This document shows, one piece after another, positions 7,000-14,963 of a stretch of DNA of 29,772 bases. Source of the stretch: a virus. The DNA lies in the IMG/VR virus record IMGVR_UViG_3300040809_001246, positions 1-29,772 of that record. The stretch is one strand, 5' to 3'. The position numbers and the translations under genes are program-made. Positions within the stretch are counted from its first letter, which is position 1, and each line of letters begins with the position of its first letter. The notes under the pieces were generated by a model. The model did not search any database, had not been told where the DNA came from, and was given only the letters and a program-made list of their open reading frames with translations.

Positions 7000-8696
7000 A
7001 CAAAAAGTAAGTCATTATTATTGTAGAAACTGCCTGCATCGGTCTCTAAGTCCATCGCCTCAGCGCGGGCCATCACCATAGCGACAACACCGTCAATCTT
7101 TTCATTGCTTTTGTCTTTGTCCGGCTTTATATTTCCTGCCGGGTCGTGCTTTAAATCGACGTTTGACATCATCCAAGCCATCACAGGATTGCCATCGTGC
7201 CTGACGTTCTGCTGTAGTATCTCTGTCTCTAGCTGCTTAGTAGGTGCTGACAACGAAGCGAAGCCCTGCCCAATCTTGCGCATATTAATGCCCTCATCAA
7301 GCAGGTCGATTACTAACTGAGAACTGTTCCACCTGTCATATGCGATGCTCTCGACCTGAAAGTCCTCACAGTCTTGCTTAATCTGCTCTTTGATGTAGCC
7401 GTAATCCGTCACATTGCCTGGCGTTACCGTTATCCAATAATCTGCTGCCCATTGCCGGTAAGGGATAGCGTCATTGCGCTCTCGCTCTGTTGCCTGGTCT
7501 TCCGGGCACCACATATTCCAGATCATCACAGGCTCAGCCAGCCCCTCCTGAACCGGGAAGTAGTAGCACAGCGCTGTAATGTCCCGCGTGCTTGCAAGGT
7601 CAAGCCCTCCATAGCATCTTTTGCCCTTTAGTGATTCATAATCCAGGTCTGTTTCGCAAGCTTTCCAATCCTCAGCCTTAATCCATGTGGCGGAGCTTGT
7701 CATCCACATATTGAGGTTCTTCGTCTTAAAATTGATGATCTTGCTTTGCCCCTGCGTTTTTGCTTTTGCATACTCTGCGAATAAGAAGTCCTCTAAGGTG
7801 TCAATATAGGGCAGTGCCGGATTTGCTTTTATCCAATTATTGCTATCCTCCCAGTCATCATCTTCATCAAGGTCGAAGATCATTGCAAAGATGTTGTCAT
7901 TCTCTTTTACGCCGTCCAATATCTGCTTGCAGGACTTTTCAAACAGTGCGCACGGGCTTTGAGGGTTGAAGCCTGCTGTAGTGATAAACCACATCATAGG
8001 GTTAGAGCGTGAGCCCATACCGGATTCGATAACGTTTACCATGCCGTCATTTTTGTGTGCGTGGTATTCGTCGCATAGGCCGTAATGCGGGCTAAGACCA
8101 TCCTCTGTGTCGCTATCTGCCCCTAAGTAAGCGACAAAACCTGTCCCTTTTTGGGTGTAAATCCTGTATTTTGACGTATCGCAGAACCGGGCGAACCGGC
8201 TGCTGTCATTACGGAGCTGCAAAACCATCTCCTTTTGCCTGTCCCATCCGATCTTCGCTTGGTCTTTTTTCGTCGCAAACCAGTATATCTCAGCATCGCT
8301 TTCGCCTTCAAAGTAAAAGCCAAGGTTGCCAACGCCCGCTAGGAACTCTGTTTTTGCATTTTTTCGCGCTACTTTGATGTAAACCGTCCGAAAACGCCTC
8401 TTTTTATCGCTTTTGCGCTTCCAGCCGTAGACAGAATACAAAATGAAGGCTTGCCAGGGCATTAAATCAAAGCTATTGCCCCTCCATTTGCCCTTCCCGT
8501 GCCGAAAGACGCCAAAAACCTTCAAAATGTGCAATGCGGTGCTCTCATCGAAGAAATAGTCGAATTTATTGGTTTTTGACCGCTCCAAATCCCTCAAATG
8601 GCGCTCAATAGCAAGTTTTACCCACTTAGAAGCGGTAATACTGCCATTTTTGACGTTTTCGACGTACCAAAGCGCTTTTTTGAGGTTTTCAGACAT
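6996..8696 (-). CDS. Terminase large subunit (TerL)
   Basis: ATP-driven packaging motor and nuclease that cuts concatemers and docks on the portal. 566 residues, normal for the HK97-type/Terminase_1 group. The N-terminal ATPase has the Walker A variant ARKNAKT (110-116) after RTVYIKV, Walker B GLCDEYH (about 206-212) and a coupling-type WFITTAGFNP near 236-244. The C-terminal RNase H-like nuclease has GGLDLASTRD (aspartate at 366), VESIAYDRWNSSQ, and a late acidic region around KSNEKIDGVVAMVMARAEA. The gene is 1 bp from TerS and overlaps the next gene. Confidence 0.96.
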   Translation of the reverse strand: MSENLKKALWYVENVKNGSITASKWVKLAIERHLRDLERSKTNKFDYFFDESTALHILKVFGVFRHGKGKWRGNSFDLMPWQAFILYSVYGWKRKSDKKRRFRTVYIKVARKNAKTEFLAGVGNLGFYFEGESDAEIYWFATKKDQAKIGWDRQKEMVLQLRNDSSRFARFCDTSKYRIYTQKGTGFVAYLGADSDTEDGLSPHYGLCDEYHAHKNDGMVNVIESGMGSRSNPMMWFITTAGFNPQSPCALFEKSCKQILDGVKENDNIFAMIFDLDEDDDWEDSNNWIKANPALPYIDTLEDFLFAEYAKAKTQGQSKIINFKTKNLNMWMTSSATWIKAEDWKACETDLDYESLKGKRCYGGLDLASTRDITALCYYFPVQEGLAEPVMIWNMWCPEDQATERERNDAIPYRQWAADYWITVTPGNVTDYGYIKEQIKQDCEDFQVESIAYDRWNSSQLVIDLLDEGINMRKIGQGFASLSAPTKQLETEILQQNVRHDGNPVMAWMMSNVDLKHDPAGNIKPDKDKSNEKIDGVVAMVMARAEAMDLETDAGSFYNNNDLLFV

Positions 8697-8697
8697 A

Positions 8698-9165
8698 TTA
8701 AGCCCCTCCCGGCATTAGGTTTTCTAGTGGGTCGTGCTCCGGTTCACCTTCATCGAGGAAGGCTACCATATCCTGACGGCTTTTAGGGTCGCCGCCTATC
8801 ATTTTGCTGAGTTGGCGCATTTCTTCATTGGCTTTTTTGAAGATGCTGAACTCCGGACTGATATTACGGGTGCCGTTATCGAACTCCTGAATCAACCCTA
8901 GCTTGTTCATCATCTGCACCGCCTTATTGCGGCTATCTACTGCAATCGCATAGCTGACGATGTGAAAGGTATCAATGTCCAGTAGGATGTCTTTGTCTTT
9001 CAAGTGGTCGCAGATGCGGCAGAATAGCACCATCTGCTCATCGGTTAGATTGATGCCTGGATCGGGATAGCCTTCGTATTGTGATTTTTGGAGCTGCTTG
9101 TCTTCGCTTGCCCTATATGTGCCCTTCTTTTTCCTGTCAGCAGCGGGCTTCCTTGTTCGTGCCAT
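8698..9165 (-). CDS. Terminase small subunit, P27-like
   Basis: Recognises the packaging site and recruits TerL. 155 residues: a basic N-terminus (MARTRKPAADRKKKG), then helices including LTDEQMVLFCRICDHLKDKDIL and AVQMMNKLGLIQEF, and NISPEFSIFKKANEEMRQLSKMIGGDPKSRQ, which is the typical core of P27-family (Terminase_4) small subunits. Its position directly before TerL supports the call. A 96-bp gap follows toward the next gene upstream. Confidence 0.85.
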   Translation of the reverse strand: MARTRKPAADRKKKGTYRASEDKQLQKSQYEGYPDPGINLTDEQMVLFCRICDHLKDKDILLDIDTFHIVSYAIAVDSRNKAVQMMNKLGLIQEFDNGTRNISPEFSIFKKANEEMRQLSKMIGGDPKSRQDMVAFLDEGEPEHDPLENLMPGGA

Positions 9166-9261
9166 TTTTGATGTTTTAACGTTGACCCCCCTTTGGGGAA
9201 AATTACCGTTGAACTTCTCTGCGGGGGTGCGGTCGATGTTATGGATTATAACCTAGACTTA

Positions 9262-10122
9262 TCATACACCCCTCCCCCTATAGGCATCCTCTATAGCCCT
9301 AACAAAAGAGAAGTCCTCACAGGTCATATCGTACTGAAATTGTGATAGCTCAGTACCCGGCAGCTTGTCATAGCTGTGTATGTTGCTGCCTGTCTTAACG
9401 TCCATCACCATATCCTTACCGGGCAGCACTCTGCACCTGGCTTTGTGCATCCCGTGAACCCATATCAGCCTGCTCTCGCTGCTATAGTCTAGCCCTGCGT
9501 TCTTGTTAGGCTCCCATAGCTGCACAGTCGTTACATCACTTAGTACTTCATGCATTGCAGGCTTAATGAGCTTAGTAGGGAGCAGCTCCGTGGAGCCTTT
9601 GCCCTGCTGATGCGTTTTGCCTGTGCAGCTGTGTTTCCATCGAACAGGCTTACAATGCACTGCGCTATCTAACAGGCTGCGATGTATGAACCGGCCTGCA
9701 CCGAACGGGCGAAGAAAATTCGAGGTCTTCATCTTGCGCTCTGTAGCATGCATCACTAACAGGTTGTTAAACGCGAATATAGGGATGCGCTGATCTAGTG
9801 CCTGTTTTACGTCCTTGTTAATCCAGAACGAATCACAAAGGAAGTCATCACTTCCTAGTTGCATCAGATAGTCGAAGTCCTGAGCCATCGCATGCTCAAG
9901 ACCTGTGTTATGCTTTGCGCCGAGTGGCAGGTTAGGAGCCTCAGCAGGTGCATGCCCGTAATAGTTCGCAAGGGCTATATCTTCAGCCTCAGACGCTACA
10001 ACCTGAAGGGACAAGTCAATGCCTTCTTTTAGCGCTCTTATCCGCTGATCGGCAAACGCCTGGTAGAAGATGCCTGTTATCTCCCTGCGTTGGTGGACCG
10101 CTGTTAGGCAGACTATCTTCAT
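9262..10122 (-). CDS. GT-A-fold glycosyltransferase-like protein
   Basis: 286 residues. The first 125 look like a nucleotide-sugar domain: MKIVCLTAVHQRREIT, then LPLGAKHNTGLEHA, then FDYLMQLGSDDFLCDSFW, where GSDDF stands in the place of the DXD metal site. The C-terminal half has conserved-looking H, W and C residues (VRWKHSCTGKTHQQGKG, IWVHGMHKARCR). It lies between the HNH gene and TerS and overlaps the HNH stop by four bases, so it is expressed with the packaging genes. Target (phage DNA, virion protein or host polymer) cannot be told. No membrane segment is seen. Confidence 0.72.
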   Translation of the reverse strand: MKIVCLTAVHQRREITGIFYQAFADQRIRALKEGIDLSLQVVASEAEDIALANYYGHAPAEAPNLPLGAKHNTGLEHAMAQDFDYLMQLGSDDFLCDSFWINKDVKQALDQRIPIFAFNNLLVMHATERKMKTSNFLRPFGAGRFIHRSLLDSAVHCKPVRWKHSCTGKTHQQGKGSTELLPTKLIKPAMHEVLSDVTTVQLWEPNKNAGLDYSSESRLIWVHGMHKARCRVLPGKDMVMDVKTGSNIHSYDKLPGTELSQFQYDMTCEDFSFVRAIEDAYRGRGV

Positions 10123-10526
10123 ATCTTGAATTTGATTAGCTTGTCATACACCTGCTGAATGCCTGCAAGTGTTGGTATTAGCTCGCCGTCACTGTTGCGC
10201 CTGAAGTCAGGGACAAACCCATGCGCTTCATGCCCTGACTTCTTGTTGTGGCATTTGTCGCACATCGGCATAAAGTTCTCCTCTGATAGCTTTGCGCCGC
10301 CTTGTGATACTGCTATGATATGATCGACAATAGCAGCGTGCTTAATGCTGCCACGCTTCAGGCACACAGCACAAAGGCTGTTGTTCGGATGGCTATCGAG
10401 AAAGGCCCGCCGAGCTTTGCGCCAGACAGGGGAGTTGTAAAACTCCTGATCTGACGTAGGTTTGCGCTCTGTTGGCTTCTTGCTCTGATAACGCCTTCGT
10501 GGTTCGTTGTATGAAATAATTGGCAT
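10119..10526 (-). CDS. HNH endonuclease of the packaging type
   Basis: 135 residues. FYNSPVWRKARRAFLDSHPN precedes a zinc-stabilised HNH fold: CAVCLKRG, then the DH pair in AAIVDHIIAVSQGG, ENFMPMCDKCHNKKSGHE. Zinc-binding CxxC pairs and the catalytic D-H are all present. HNH proteins of this form next to terminase genes assist TerL-dependent cutting in HK97-like phages, which is the best reading here. Confidence 0.9.
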   Translation of the reverse strand: MPIISYNEPRRRYQSKKPTERKPTSDQEFYNSPVWRKARRAFLDSHPNNSLCAVCLKRGSIKHAAIVDHIIAVSQGGAKLSEENFMPMCDKCHNKKSGHEAHGFVPDFRRNSDGELIPTLAGIQQVYDKLIKFKI

Positions 10527-10557
10527 TATTCAAAGATAGGTAAAAAGAATGAATAGT

Positions 10558-11127
10558 TCAATGGAACAGTTTTTTGACCTGCTTGCGTACTTGCGATTCC
10601 TGCCGCTTGCGCTGTGCGCGTTTTTTATATCTTTCACGTTCTCTTTTACTCATGCGCTGCCAAAGGTGCTTGCTATGCTCCTGCCTTGACATCGCTTTGA
10701 GGTTGCTTAGTTCAGTGTTCATTGTGTCACCATCTAAGAATGCGACGATGTGCTTATCAGGGATAGGTCCTATAAGCTGTAAGTAAAGATACCTATGCAG
10801 TGCCATTGGTGGATCATCAAGGGTGTATTTGACATATTGCACGCTTCGCCCTCTTGATCTGCGCGTGCTGATTTGCCCTACCTTATTCGCGGTGTGTTTG
10901 TGATTAGGCTTAAACCCTCCTTTGTGGCAGTAGGATTTGCCTTTGTTCCACGGGATATTCCCGTTTTGAAAGGCTGTCCTGCGCCTGCCTTTTATGCCTT
11001 CTTTGTGGCAGAACTGCACCACTGCCGTTTGTGTTCTGCCTAACTGCATAGCACACCATCGAGCACCACGATTAGCGTAGTGCTTTTGGAGGAAGGTGCG
11101 TTCTTTGACTTTCCACTGCTTCGGCAT
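10558..11127 (-). CDS. HNH homing-type endonuclease with N-terminal HTH
   Basis: 189 residues from the ATG at 11127. The N-terminus (PKQWKVKERTFLQKHYANRGARWCAMQLGRTQTAVVQFCHKEGI) is an HTH in the style seen in phage homing enzymes. The middle has the HNH_3-type pattern MALHRYLYLQLIGPIPDKH followed by VAFLDGDTMNTELSNLKAMS and QEHSKHL. The C-terminus is very basic. A terminator lies just upstream, so expression may need read-through or its own signal. It may be a free-standing mobile gene; no flanking direct repeat was found. Confidence 0.82.
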   Translation of the reverse strand: MPKQWKVKERTFLQKHYANRGARWCAMQLGRTQTAVVQFCHKEGIKGRRRTAFQNGNIPWNKGKSYCHKGGFKPNHKHTANKVGQISTRRSRGRSVQYVKYTLDDPPMALHRYLYLQLIGPIPDKHIVAFLDGDTMNTELSNLKAMSRQEHSKHLWQRMSKRERERYKKRAQRKRQESQVRKQVKKLFH

Positions 11128-11131
11128 AAAC

Positions 11132-11167
11132 AAAAAAAAATAAGCGCCCCACTTTTGCAGGGCGCTT
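11132..11167 (-). terminator. Intrinsic terminator upstream of the HNH homing-type gene
   Basis: On the minus strand AAGCGCCC (with an extra base) pairs with GGGCGCTT around an A-rich loop, followed by ATTTTTTTTT. It closes the transcript of the small genes to its right. Confidence 0.85.
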
Positions 11168-11183
11168 GGTTGTTGATAGTGTT

Positions 11184-11384
11184 TTACTGCTGATCGTACA
11201 GTTTAAAGAAGAATGTGTAAGCCGCTTGCCCCATCTTGCTTAATCCCCTCCGGCCTGCAAGCTGATGGCTGATTACATCAAGGGTGAGCCTGCCACCTAG
11301 CGCGTTAAATGCGCTGATGAAGTCGCTGTTTGATGCGAAGCGGCTTGATATTTTGGTTTGGAGCTGTTCTTTTGTCATTCCCAT
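11184..11384 (-). CDS. Small protein, HTH-like, unknown
   Basis: 66 residues, or 64 if the second Met at 11378 is used. FISAFNALGGRLTLDVISHQLAGRRGLSKMGQAAYTFFFKL resembles short regulatory proteins in which a helix-turn-helix-like pair is followed by an aromatic helix, but I cannot assign a family. It is the last gene before a strong terminator, after two other small genes with matching leaders. Confidence 0.6.
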   Translation of the reverse strand: MGMTKEQLQTKISSRFASNSDFISAFNALGGRLTLDVISHQLAGRRGLSKMGQAAYTFFFKLYDQQ

Positions 11385-11405
11385 TGGGTGCGATTAAGTT
11401 TTGAT

Positions 11406-11657
11406 TTAAAGTGTCTCAGCAAAAGCAGCTTGGCACAACTCAACGTAATCTATGATCGTTACACCGCCATCCTCATCACGTTGAGTATCTAACTCAGTTC
11501 TGTTGTCCCAATATGCTTTCGCTAGATCGGATACGTTTTCAGAGGCTTCGTTTGTAGCCATGCCGTTTTGAATCGGATAATTTTCAGGGTAAAGGCTAAA
11601 GTTTTCCTTTGCCAATCCTGTTACTGATTGCTTTGCTAATTGATAAAAAATGTTCAT
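11406..11657 (-). CDS. Small acidic protein, unknown
   Basis: 83 residues with MNIFYQLAKQSVTGLAKENFSL at the start and an acidic second half (TELDTQRDEDGGVTIIDYVELCQAAFAETL). No cysteine cluster or membrane segment. It follows a hairpin with a conserved loop (11685-11709) and the leader AACAACAAAACAATCAGACA just before the ATG; the same leader stands before the next gene upstream. Confidence 0.62.
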   Translation of the reverse strand: MNIFYQLAKQSVTGLAKENFSLYPENYPIQNGMATNEASENVSDLAKAYWDNRTELDTQRDEDGGVTIIDYVELCQAAFAETL

Positions 11658-11684
11658 TGTCTGATTGTTTTGTTGTTGAAAAAT

Positions 11685-11709
11685 CCCCCATTGATGTTAT
11701 CGCAGGGGG
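11685..11709 (-). other. Intercistronic hairpin with conserved 15-nt loop, copy 1
   Basis: On the minus strand CCCCC/GGGGG encloses TGCGATAACATCAAT and is followed by ATTTTTC, so it could also terminate. The loop matches the rightward copy at 26234-26260 at 13 of 15 bases, while the stems differ. Inside the loop GAT and ATC can pair, leaving a TGC/AAT internal loop. Confidence 0.7.
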
Positions 11710-11719
11710 TTGCGGTTTA

Positions 11720-11980
11720 TTACTTGCTAAAAGTTGTTACGCCGTTTGCATTAGTATGCGCTTTCGGAAATACAGAGTAATACAGGTCTTTTGGCAAAGA
11801 TCGCGTTACAGCTTCAGTAAAGAAAAACTGTGCTTTACGATTTTCAAATGTGATGCCTTCAATTTCAACCACAGTTTCAAGAATCATTTCATAAAGCTCA
11901 GGCTTTACTTCGATGCCTTGCGCAATCGAAGATAAAATTTGCTCTGCTACTTGGTTTGTTATGTTTTGTACAGTTGTCAT
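11720..11980 (-). CDS. Small protein, unknown
   Basis: 86 residues from the ATG at 11980; a longer reading from 12013 would begin upstream of the expected transcript leader. MTTVQNITNQVAEQILSSIAQGIEVKPELYEMILETVVEIEG is helical; the second half contains ENRKAQFFFTEAVTRSLPKDLYYSVFPKA. No known domain. It is the first gene after the perfect promoter at 12011-12041 and is preceded by an A-rich leader with no Shine-Dalgarno site. Confidence 0.65.
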   Translation of the reverse strand: MTTVQNITNQVAEQILSSIAQGIEVKPELYEMILETVVEIEGITFENRKAQFFFTEAVTRSLPKDLYYSVFPKAHTNANGVTTFSK

Positions 11981-12010
11981 GTCTGATTGTTTTGTTGTTT
12001 TCTTATGATA

Positions 12011-12041
12011 CAAATATACGGCACTTTTGTCGTTGTGTCAA
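12011..12041 (-). promoter_or_regulatory. Bacteroidota-type promoter, leftward
   Basis: TTG, 20 bp, TATATTTG on the minus strand: an exact match to the TTG-N(19-21)-TAnnTTTG consensus of the Bacteroidota primary sigma factor. It drives the three small genes that end at the 11132-11167 terminator. Transcription would start about 25 nt before the ATG at 11980. Confidence 0.82.
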
Positions 12042-12084
12042 GTATTTGAGTATTTATTTTTGACAGAAACGCAAATTTTAACAT

Positions 12085-12555
12085 TTACCACACCAGCATA
12101 TCCCTAACCGCCTCAAAATCTGCAATGCTGCGAATGATGAAGTAGTCGAAGCCGAGGCTGTCAACAGTTTTTTGCCACTTCTTTTGTACTACACTTTGGT
12201 TTTTGCCTGGCAGCTTGACTTCTAGGTAGGCAACACGTCCACATAGGTCATCGTCTAAGTAGAGGTACGTCAGGTCTGCAACGCCCGCCACAACGCCCTG
12301 CCCTTTCATGATCGCGCCTTTCTTGCGGCTGTGAGAGTTGTTGTTGTTGTGATATAGCCTACCGCGTTCGTCTTTGTAGGTATTCCAGTGGTGCATGAAT
12401 ATGCGCTGTTGCAATGCTGCTTCCGATAGAGTTTCGTCACCTGGCTCGTAGCCGTAGTTAAGGGCTTTGGCGGGTATTACTAGCCCTTTGTTATTCATCA
12501 TTACCGACTTAGATATCTTGCAGTAATATGTCTCGTATGGGTATTTGATTATCAT
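12085..12555 (-). CDS. VRR-NUC nuclease
   Basis: 156 residues. The PD-(D/E)XK fold of the VRR-NUC family is clear in the second half: GVVAGVADLTYLYLDDD supplies the aspartate, GRVAYLEVKLPGKNQS the E-x-K, and VVQKKWQKTVDSLGFDYFIIRS the following Q and helix. The N-terminal helix SEAALQQRIFMHHWN contains the upstream acidic/Q residues of the family. Phage VRR-NUC proteins are thought to act on branched DNA in replication or recombination. Its ATG overlaps the stop of the small gene upstream, so the two are coupled. Confidence 0.87.
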   Translation of the reverse strand: MIIKYPYETYYCKISKSVMMNNKGLVIPAKALNYGYEPGDETLSEAALQQRIFMHHWNTYKDERGRLYHNNNNSHSRKKGAIMKGQGVVAGVADLTYLYLDDDLCGRVAYLEVKLPGKNQSVVQKKWQKTVDSLGFDYFIIRSIADFEAVRDMLVW

Positions 12556-12695
12556 TTCCGTTCTTTTTGCTCCACATACGCAATCAGTAAATCAAACGCC
12601 TGCCCGATATAGGTAGGATTTGGCATTGGGTTCTGCCCGCCTCTGCGCCAGATTTGGTAATCTTTAATGATTTGGAGTGCTGTTTGGATGCTCAT
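12552..12695 (-). CDS. 47-residue phage protein, unknown
   Basis: Short gene with clean ATG start and TGA stop overlapping the VRR-NUC start (ATGA). Its sequence includes IIKDYQIWRRGGQNPMPNPT and IGQAFDLLIAYVEQ, a pattern (helix, WRRG, PMPNP, helix) shared by many tiny phage proteins found near replication genes. Function unknown. A GC hairpin with a T-rich tail lies 20 bp upstream of the start. Confidence 0.75.
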   Translation of the reverse strand: MSIQTALQIIKDYQIWRRGGQNPMPNPTYIGQAFDLLIAYVEQKERK

Positions 12696-12714
12696 CAGGT
12701 TTCTTTTTCAAAAT

Positions 12715-12736
12715 GCGAAGGTGGCACGCCCTTCGC
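12715..12736 (-). other. Leader hairpin before the 47-residue gene
   Basis: On the minus strand GCGAAGG/CCTTCGC with an 8-nt loop, followed by ATTTTGAAAAAGAAACC and the ATG. Same layout (hairpin, short T run, A-rich leader, start) as at other starts in this window. Confidence 0.45.
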
Positions 12737-12815
12737 TGCTATATATTCAACAAATCATCAAACGAGGTTAAAAAATTGGGTTCAAAATATCCCTGCCGTG
12801 CCGCAGGGGTTAGTC

Positions 12816-13175
12816 TTAGATCGGCTTCACTTGCTCCTTCAGGAAGCTTTGCTGCACGCCGTTGCTGAACTTCACATCAATAAGACCGTAGCTGCTGATT
12901 CGCTTAACGACACCTGCGCCTTTAGGAGTGCTAACCACATCCTCAAGGTTGATGGTCTGATTAATCTTCTTCAGGCGCTTGCGAGCGTTGTCCCGTTTCT
13001 GCTTGCGTTTTTTTGGGTCTGCCTCGTTGTCCTGTTCGCGGATCCATTTTCGCGCTCGCTGTAGGGCTGTCACCTTATCAAGAGATGTGGTTGCCGTCCG
13101 GTATAGCTCTTTTCTGTAGTGCGTCACTGCGCCGTACCATTCGCCGTTAGATGCTTCAATTGCTGTTGGTTTCAT
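12816..13175 (-). CDS. Basic protein with C-terminal KOW/SH3-like barrel
   Basis: 119 residues from the ATG at 13175 (MKPTAIEASNGEWYGAVTHY); a longer frame from 13232 would overlap the end of the neighbouring gene. The middle is a strongly basic helix (PKKRKQKRDNARKRLKKI). The end, VVSTPKGAGVVKRISSYG followed by VKFSNGVQQSFLKEQV, has the turn and strand pattern of a KOW or SH3-like barrel. A nucleic-acid binding role is plausible but not proven. Confidence 0.68.
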   Translation of the reverse strand: MKPTAIEASNGEWYGAVTHYRKELYRTATTSLDKVTALQRARKWIREQDNEADPKKRKQKRDNARKRLKKINQTINLEDVVSTPKGAGVVKRISSYGLIDVKFSNGVQQSFLKEQVKPI

Positions 13176-13231
13176 ATCATAATTATTAAGGTTAGCAATA
13201 TACAAAAACTGGATGTAGCGGAGGTCTAGCA

Positions 13232-14746
13232 TTAAGATAGGTTAGTGATCTCAAACTCAACTTTCGCAATTTCAGCCTGAAGGCTTTTCGCTTCAGATAA
13301 CTTGCGCTCCAGCCCTGCCATGTTGGTTTCTGCATTGCCCTTGCCTTTGCTCAGGTTACTTCTGTATGCTCTCGCCGCTGCTGTTGCTTTGTCTTTTTGC
13401 GCTTTTTTGCGCCGCAAAGATTGCAGCAGAGCCTTTTTTTGCGCCTCTGTTTTGCCTGCCTCATCAGCATCATTGCCCGAAACTTTGCGGTCTTCATTAT
13501 TTTTTTTGCGCTCTTTGCGCTCAGTGTTTACAGGCGTTTCAGGTTGCTCTGCTTCATTTGCGGCTTCATTGTCAGCACGTTTGATAGGCTTTGCGGATTC
13601 TTTGCGCTGCCCTGGTTGCGCTTTTGCGGTGCTTTGCGTTTTCGTGCTCCTGAATTGTGCAATGGCTTCAGCTCTTTTTGCGTTCGCGTTCTCTGCTGTA
13701 GTCGCAACGCTTGCCATCAAGCTGCTGCCCCTTAGTTGTAGGGTAGCAGTTAACCAACCGAAGGCGCTTACTACCATCTCCCACATAGCCATGGCGCCGT
13801 TGTGCAGCTCATCTAACAAGCTTGGCTCAGGAGGGAAGAAGTAAGTAATATCTTCATCTTTTTCGGCAAGTTGAACGGAGCAAATAAAGGCGCAAAAGAT
13901 AGTCATCAGGGAAGCGACAATATCTATCAGGAATAGGCTCTTTTCAATAATCCATGCTTTGCTTTCTTCGTGCTCGATCTGCTTATCAATAGCCTTGCCG
14001 AGCACTGCAATGGATTGGTCTTTTTCAAGCGATGCAAGGCGGTCATCAAGGGAGTGCAAAAGAGCAGTGCGCTCTGCCTCAGCTTTTGCAATTATTTGTT
14101 CTGCCTTTGCCTTTGCTTTTGTCACGTTATCGCGGTAACTGCGGATAGATGATTTGTTCGTTGACATAAACCAGGCGTTGCCGGAGGTGTAATAATTAGC
14201 CCATTTTTGCCCTTTGGCGTTAATCGCATCATTGATAATCTGCTCAGCCCTGCGTTCTGCTTTTTGTGTAATGGCATCAGCCTGGCGCATATAGGTTGAC
14301 CTGGTTTCATTGATTGCAGTCATCCGGCTAACACCTGCCTGTTCAATCGGCTTAGTGTCTATCTGCTCTTTGCTTTCTTCAGCCATGAACATCGCAGAAG
14401 ATAAGGTTGATGTAGTAGAAAGCCCAAACCGGATGAATGCTAGAGCTAAGGACATACCTATTGCCAGCTTGATGGCAAAGCTCCCTGTTTTGAAGTCGCC
14501 TGAGAGTAGTGAAGCAATAGAGGCAATCAGGTTTTTGTACAGGTCAGTATCAATGATACGGGTAATGACAAAAGCAGCAATAACAGAAATGTACGGCGCT
14601 GCTGACATCACCGATTCAGGGAGCTTTTCGCTGAGTGAACTCATAACAACGCTGTTTGCTAGGTATAGCGTTGTTATCATGAGCACTCTGCTAGACCACT
14701 TGCCGATGCCAAAAAGGCTGTCGACCATGCTTTCAAGGTATTTCAT
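13232..14746 (-). CDS. Membrane protein with long coiled-coil/charged regions, unknown
   Basis: 504 residues. Four hydrophobic segments: about 20-40 (VLMITTLYLANSVVM), 48-65 (YISVIAAFVIT), 90-108 (IKLAIGMSLALAFI) and about 270-290 (LFLIDIVASLMTIFCAFICSV). Between the third and fourth lies an alanine/lysine/glutamate-rich coiled coil of roughly 130 residues. The last 150 residues are charged, first low complexity, then another coiled coil. It is co-transcribed with the ribbon-helix-helix gene and a small membrane protein. It is too early in the layout, and lacks the features, for a tape measure protein. It may resemble membrane-coiled-coil proteins of the DUF4407 kind, but I am not sure. Confidence 0.75.
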   Translation of the reverse strand: MKYLESMVDSLFGIGKWSSRVLMITTLYLANSVVMSSLSEKLPESVMSAAPYISVIAAFVITRIIDTDLYKNLIASIASLLSGDFKTGSFAIKLAIGMSLALAFIRFGLSTTSTLSSAMFMAEESKEQIDTKPIEQAGVSRMTAINETRSTYMRQADAITQKAERRAEQIINDAINAKGQKWANYYTSGNAWFMSTNKSSIRSYRDNVTKAKAKAEQIIAKAEAERTALLHSLDDRLASLEKDQSIAVLGKAIDKQIEHEESKAWIIEKSLFLIDIVASLMTIFCAFICSVQLAEKDEDITYFFPPEPSLLDELHNGAMAMWEMVVSAFGWLTATLQLRGSSLMASVATTAENANAKRAEAIAQFRSTKTQSTAKAQPGQRKESAKPIKRADNEAANEAEQPETPVNTERKERKKNNEDRKVSGNDADEAGKTEAQKKALLQSLRRKKAQKDKATAAARAYRSNLSKGKGNAETNMAGLERKLSEAKSLQAEIAKVEFEITNLS

Positions 14747-14963
14747 ATGATTGTTTTTTGACTGCCCAATCTGTCGGGTCAGTAGGGTGTACTAATTTGC
14801 AATCAAGCAGGGCTAGTTCTCTGTCAAGGCGTTCCAGCCTGCTTTCTTGATCTGCGGTGAATAAGAAGGGATCTTTTTTTGCTGCTGGCATATTGTAGAG
14901 CACCCAAAAAGCATCCACGGCCAGCCATAATAAGAATAGCCCGCTGACGATATGCTCTATCAT
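14733..14963 (-). CDS. Small single-pass membrane protein
   Basis: 76 residues: MIEHIVSGLFLLWLAVDAFWVL is one hydrophobic N-terminal segment, then a charged, probably coiled-coil stretch (DQESRLERLDRELALLD). Overlaps the stop of the upstream ribbon-helix-helix gene by four bases and the start of the downstream membrane protein by 14, so all three are one translation unit. It may partner the large membrane protein. Confidence 0.7.
   Translation of the reverse strand: MIEHIVSGLFLLWLAVDAFWVLYNMPAAKKDPFLFTADQESRLERLDRELALLDCKLVHPTDPTDWAVKKQSYEIP

Noticed and set aside
9166-9261. Cos or pac site before the small terminase gene
   Set aside because: The 96-bp gap has a small CCCC/GGGG hairpin, but nothing in the sequence shows cutting or TerS binding.
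12700-12815. Possible gene remnant in a shifted frame after the KOW-like gene (reads through to FLTSFDDLLNI)
   Set aside because: No start codon of its own, only about 25 codons, and overlapped by a weak hairpin; could be chance or a decayed gene, not supportable as a CDS.
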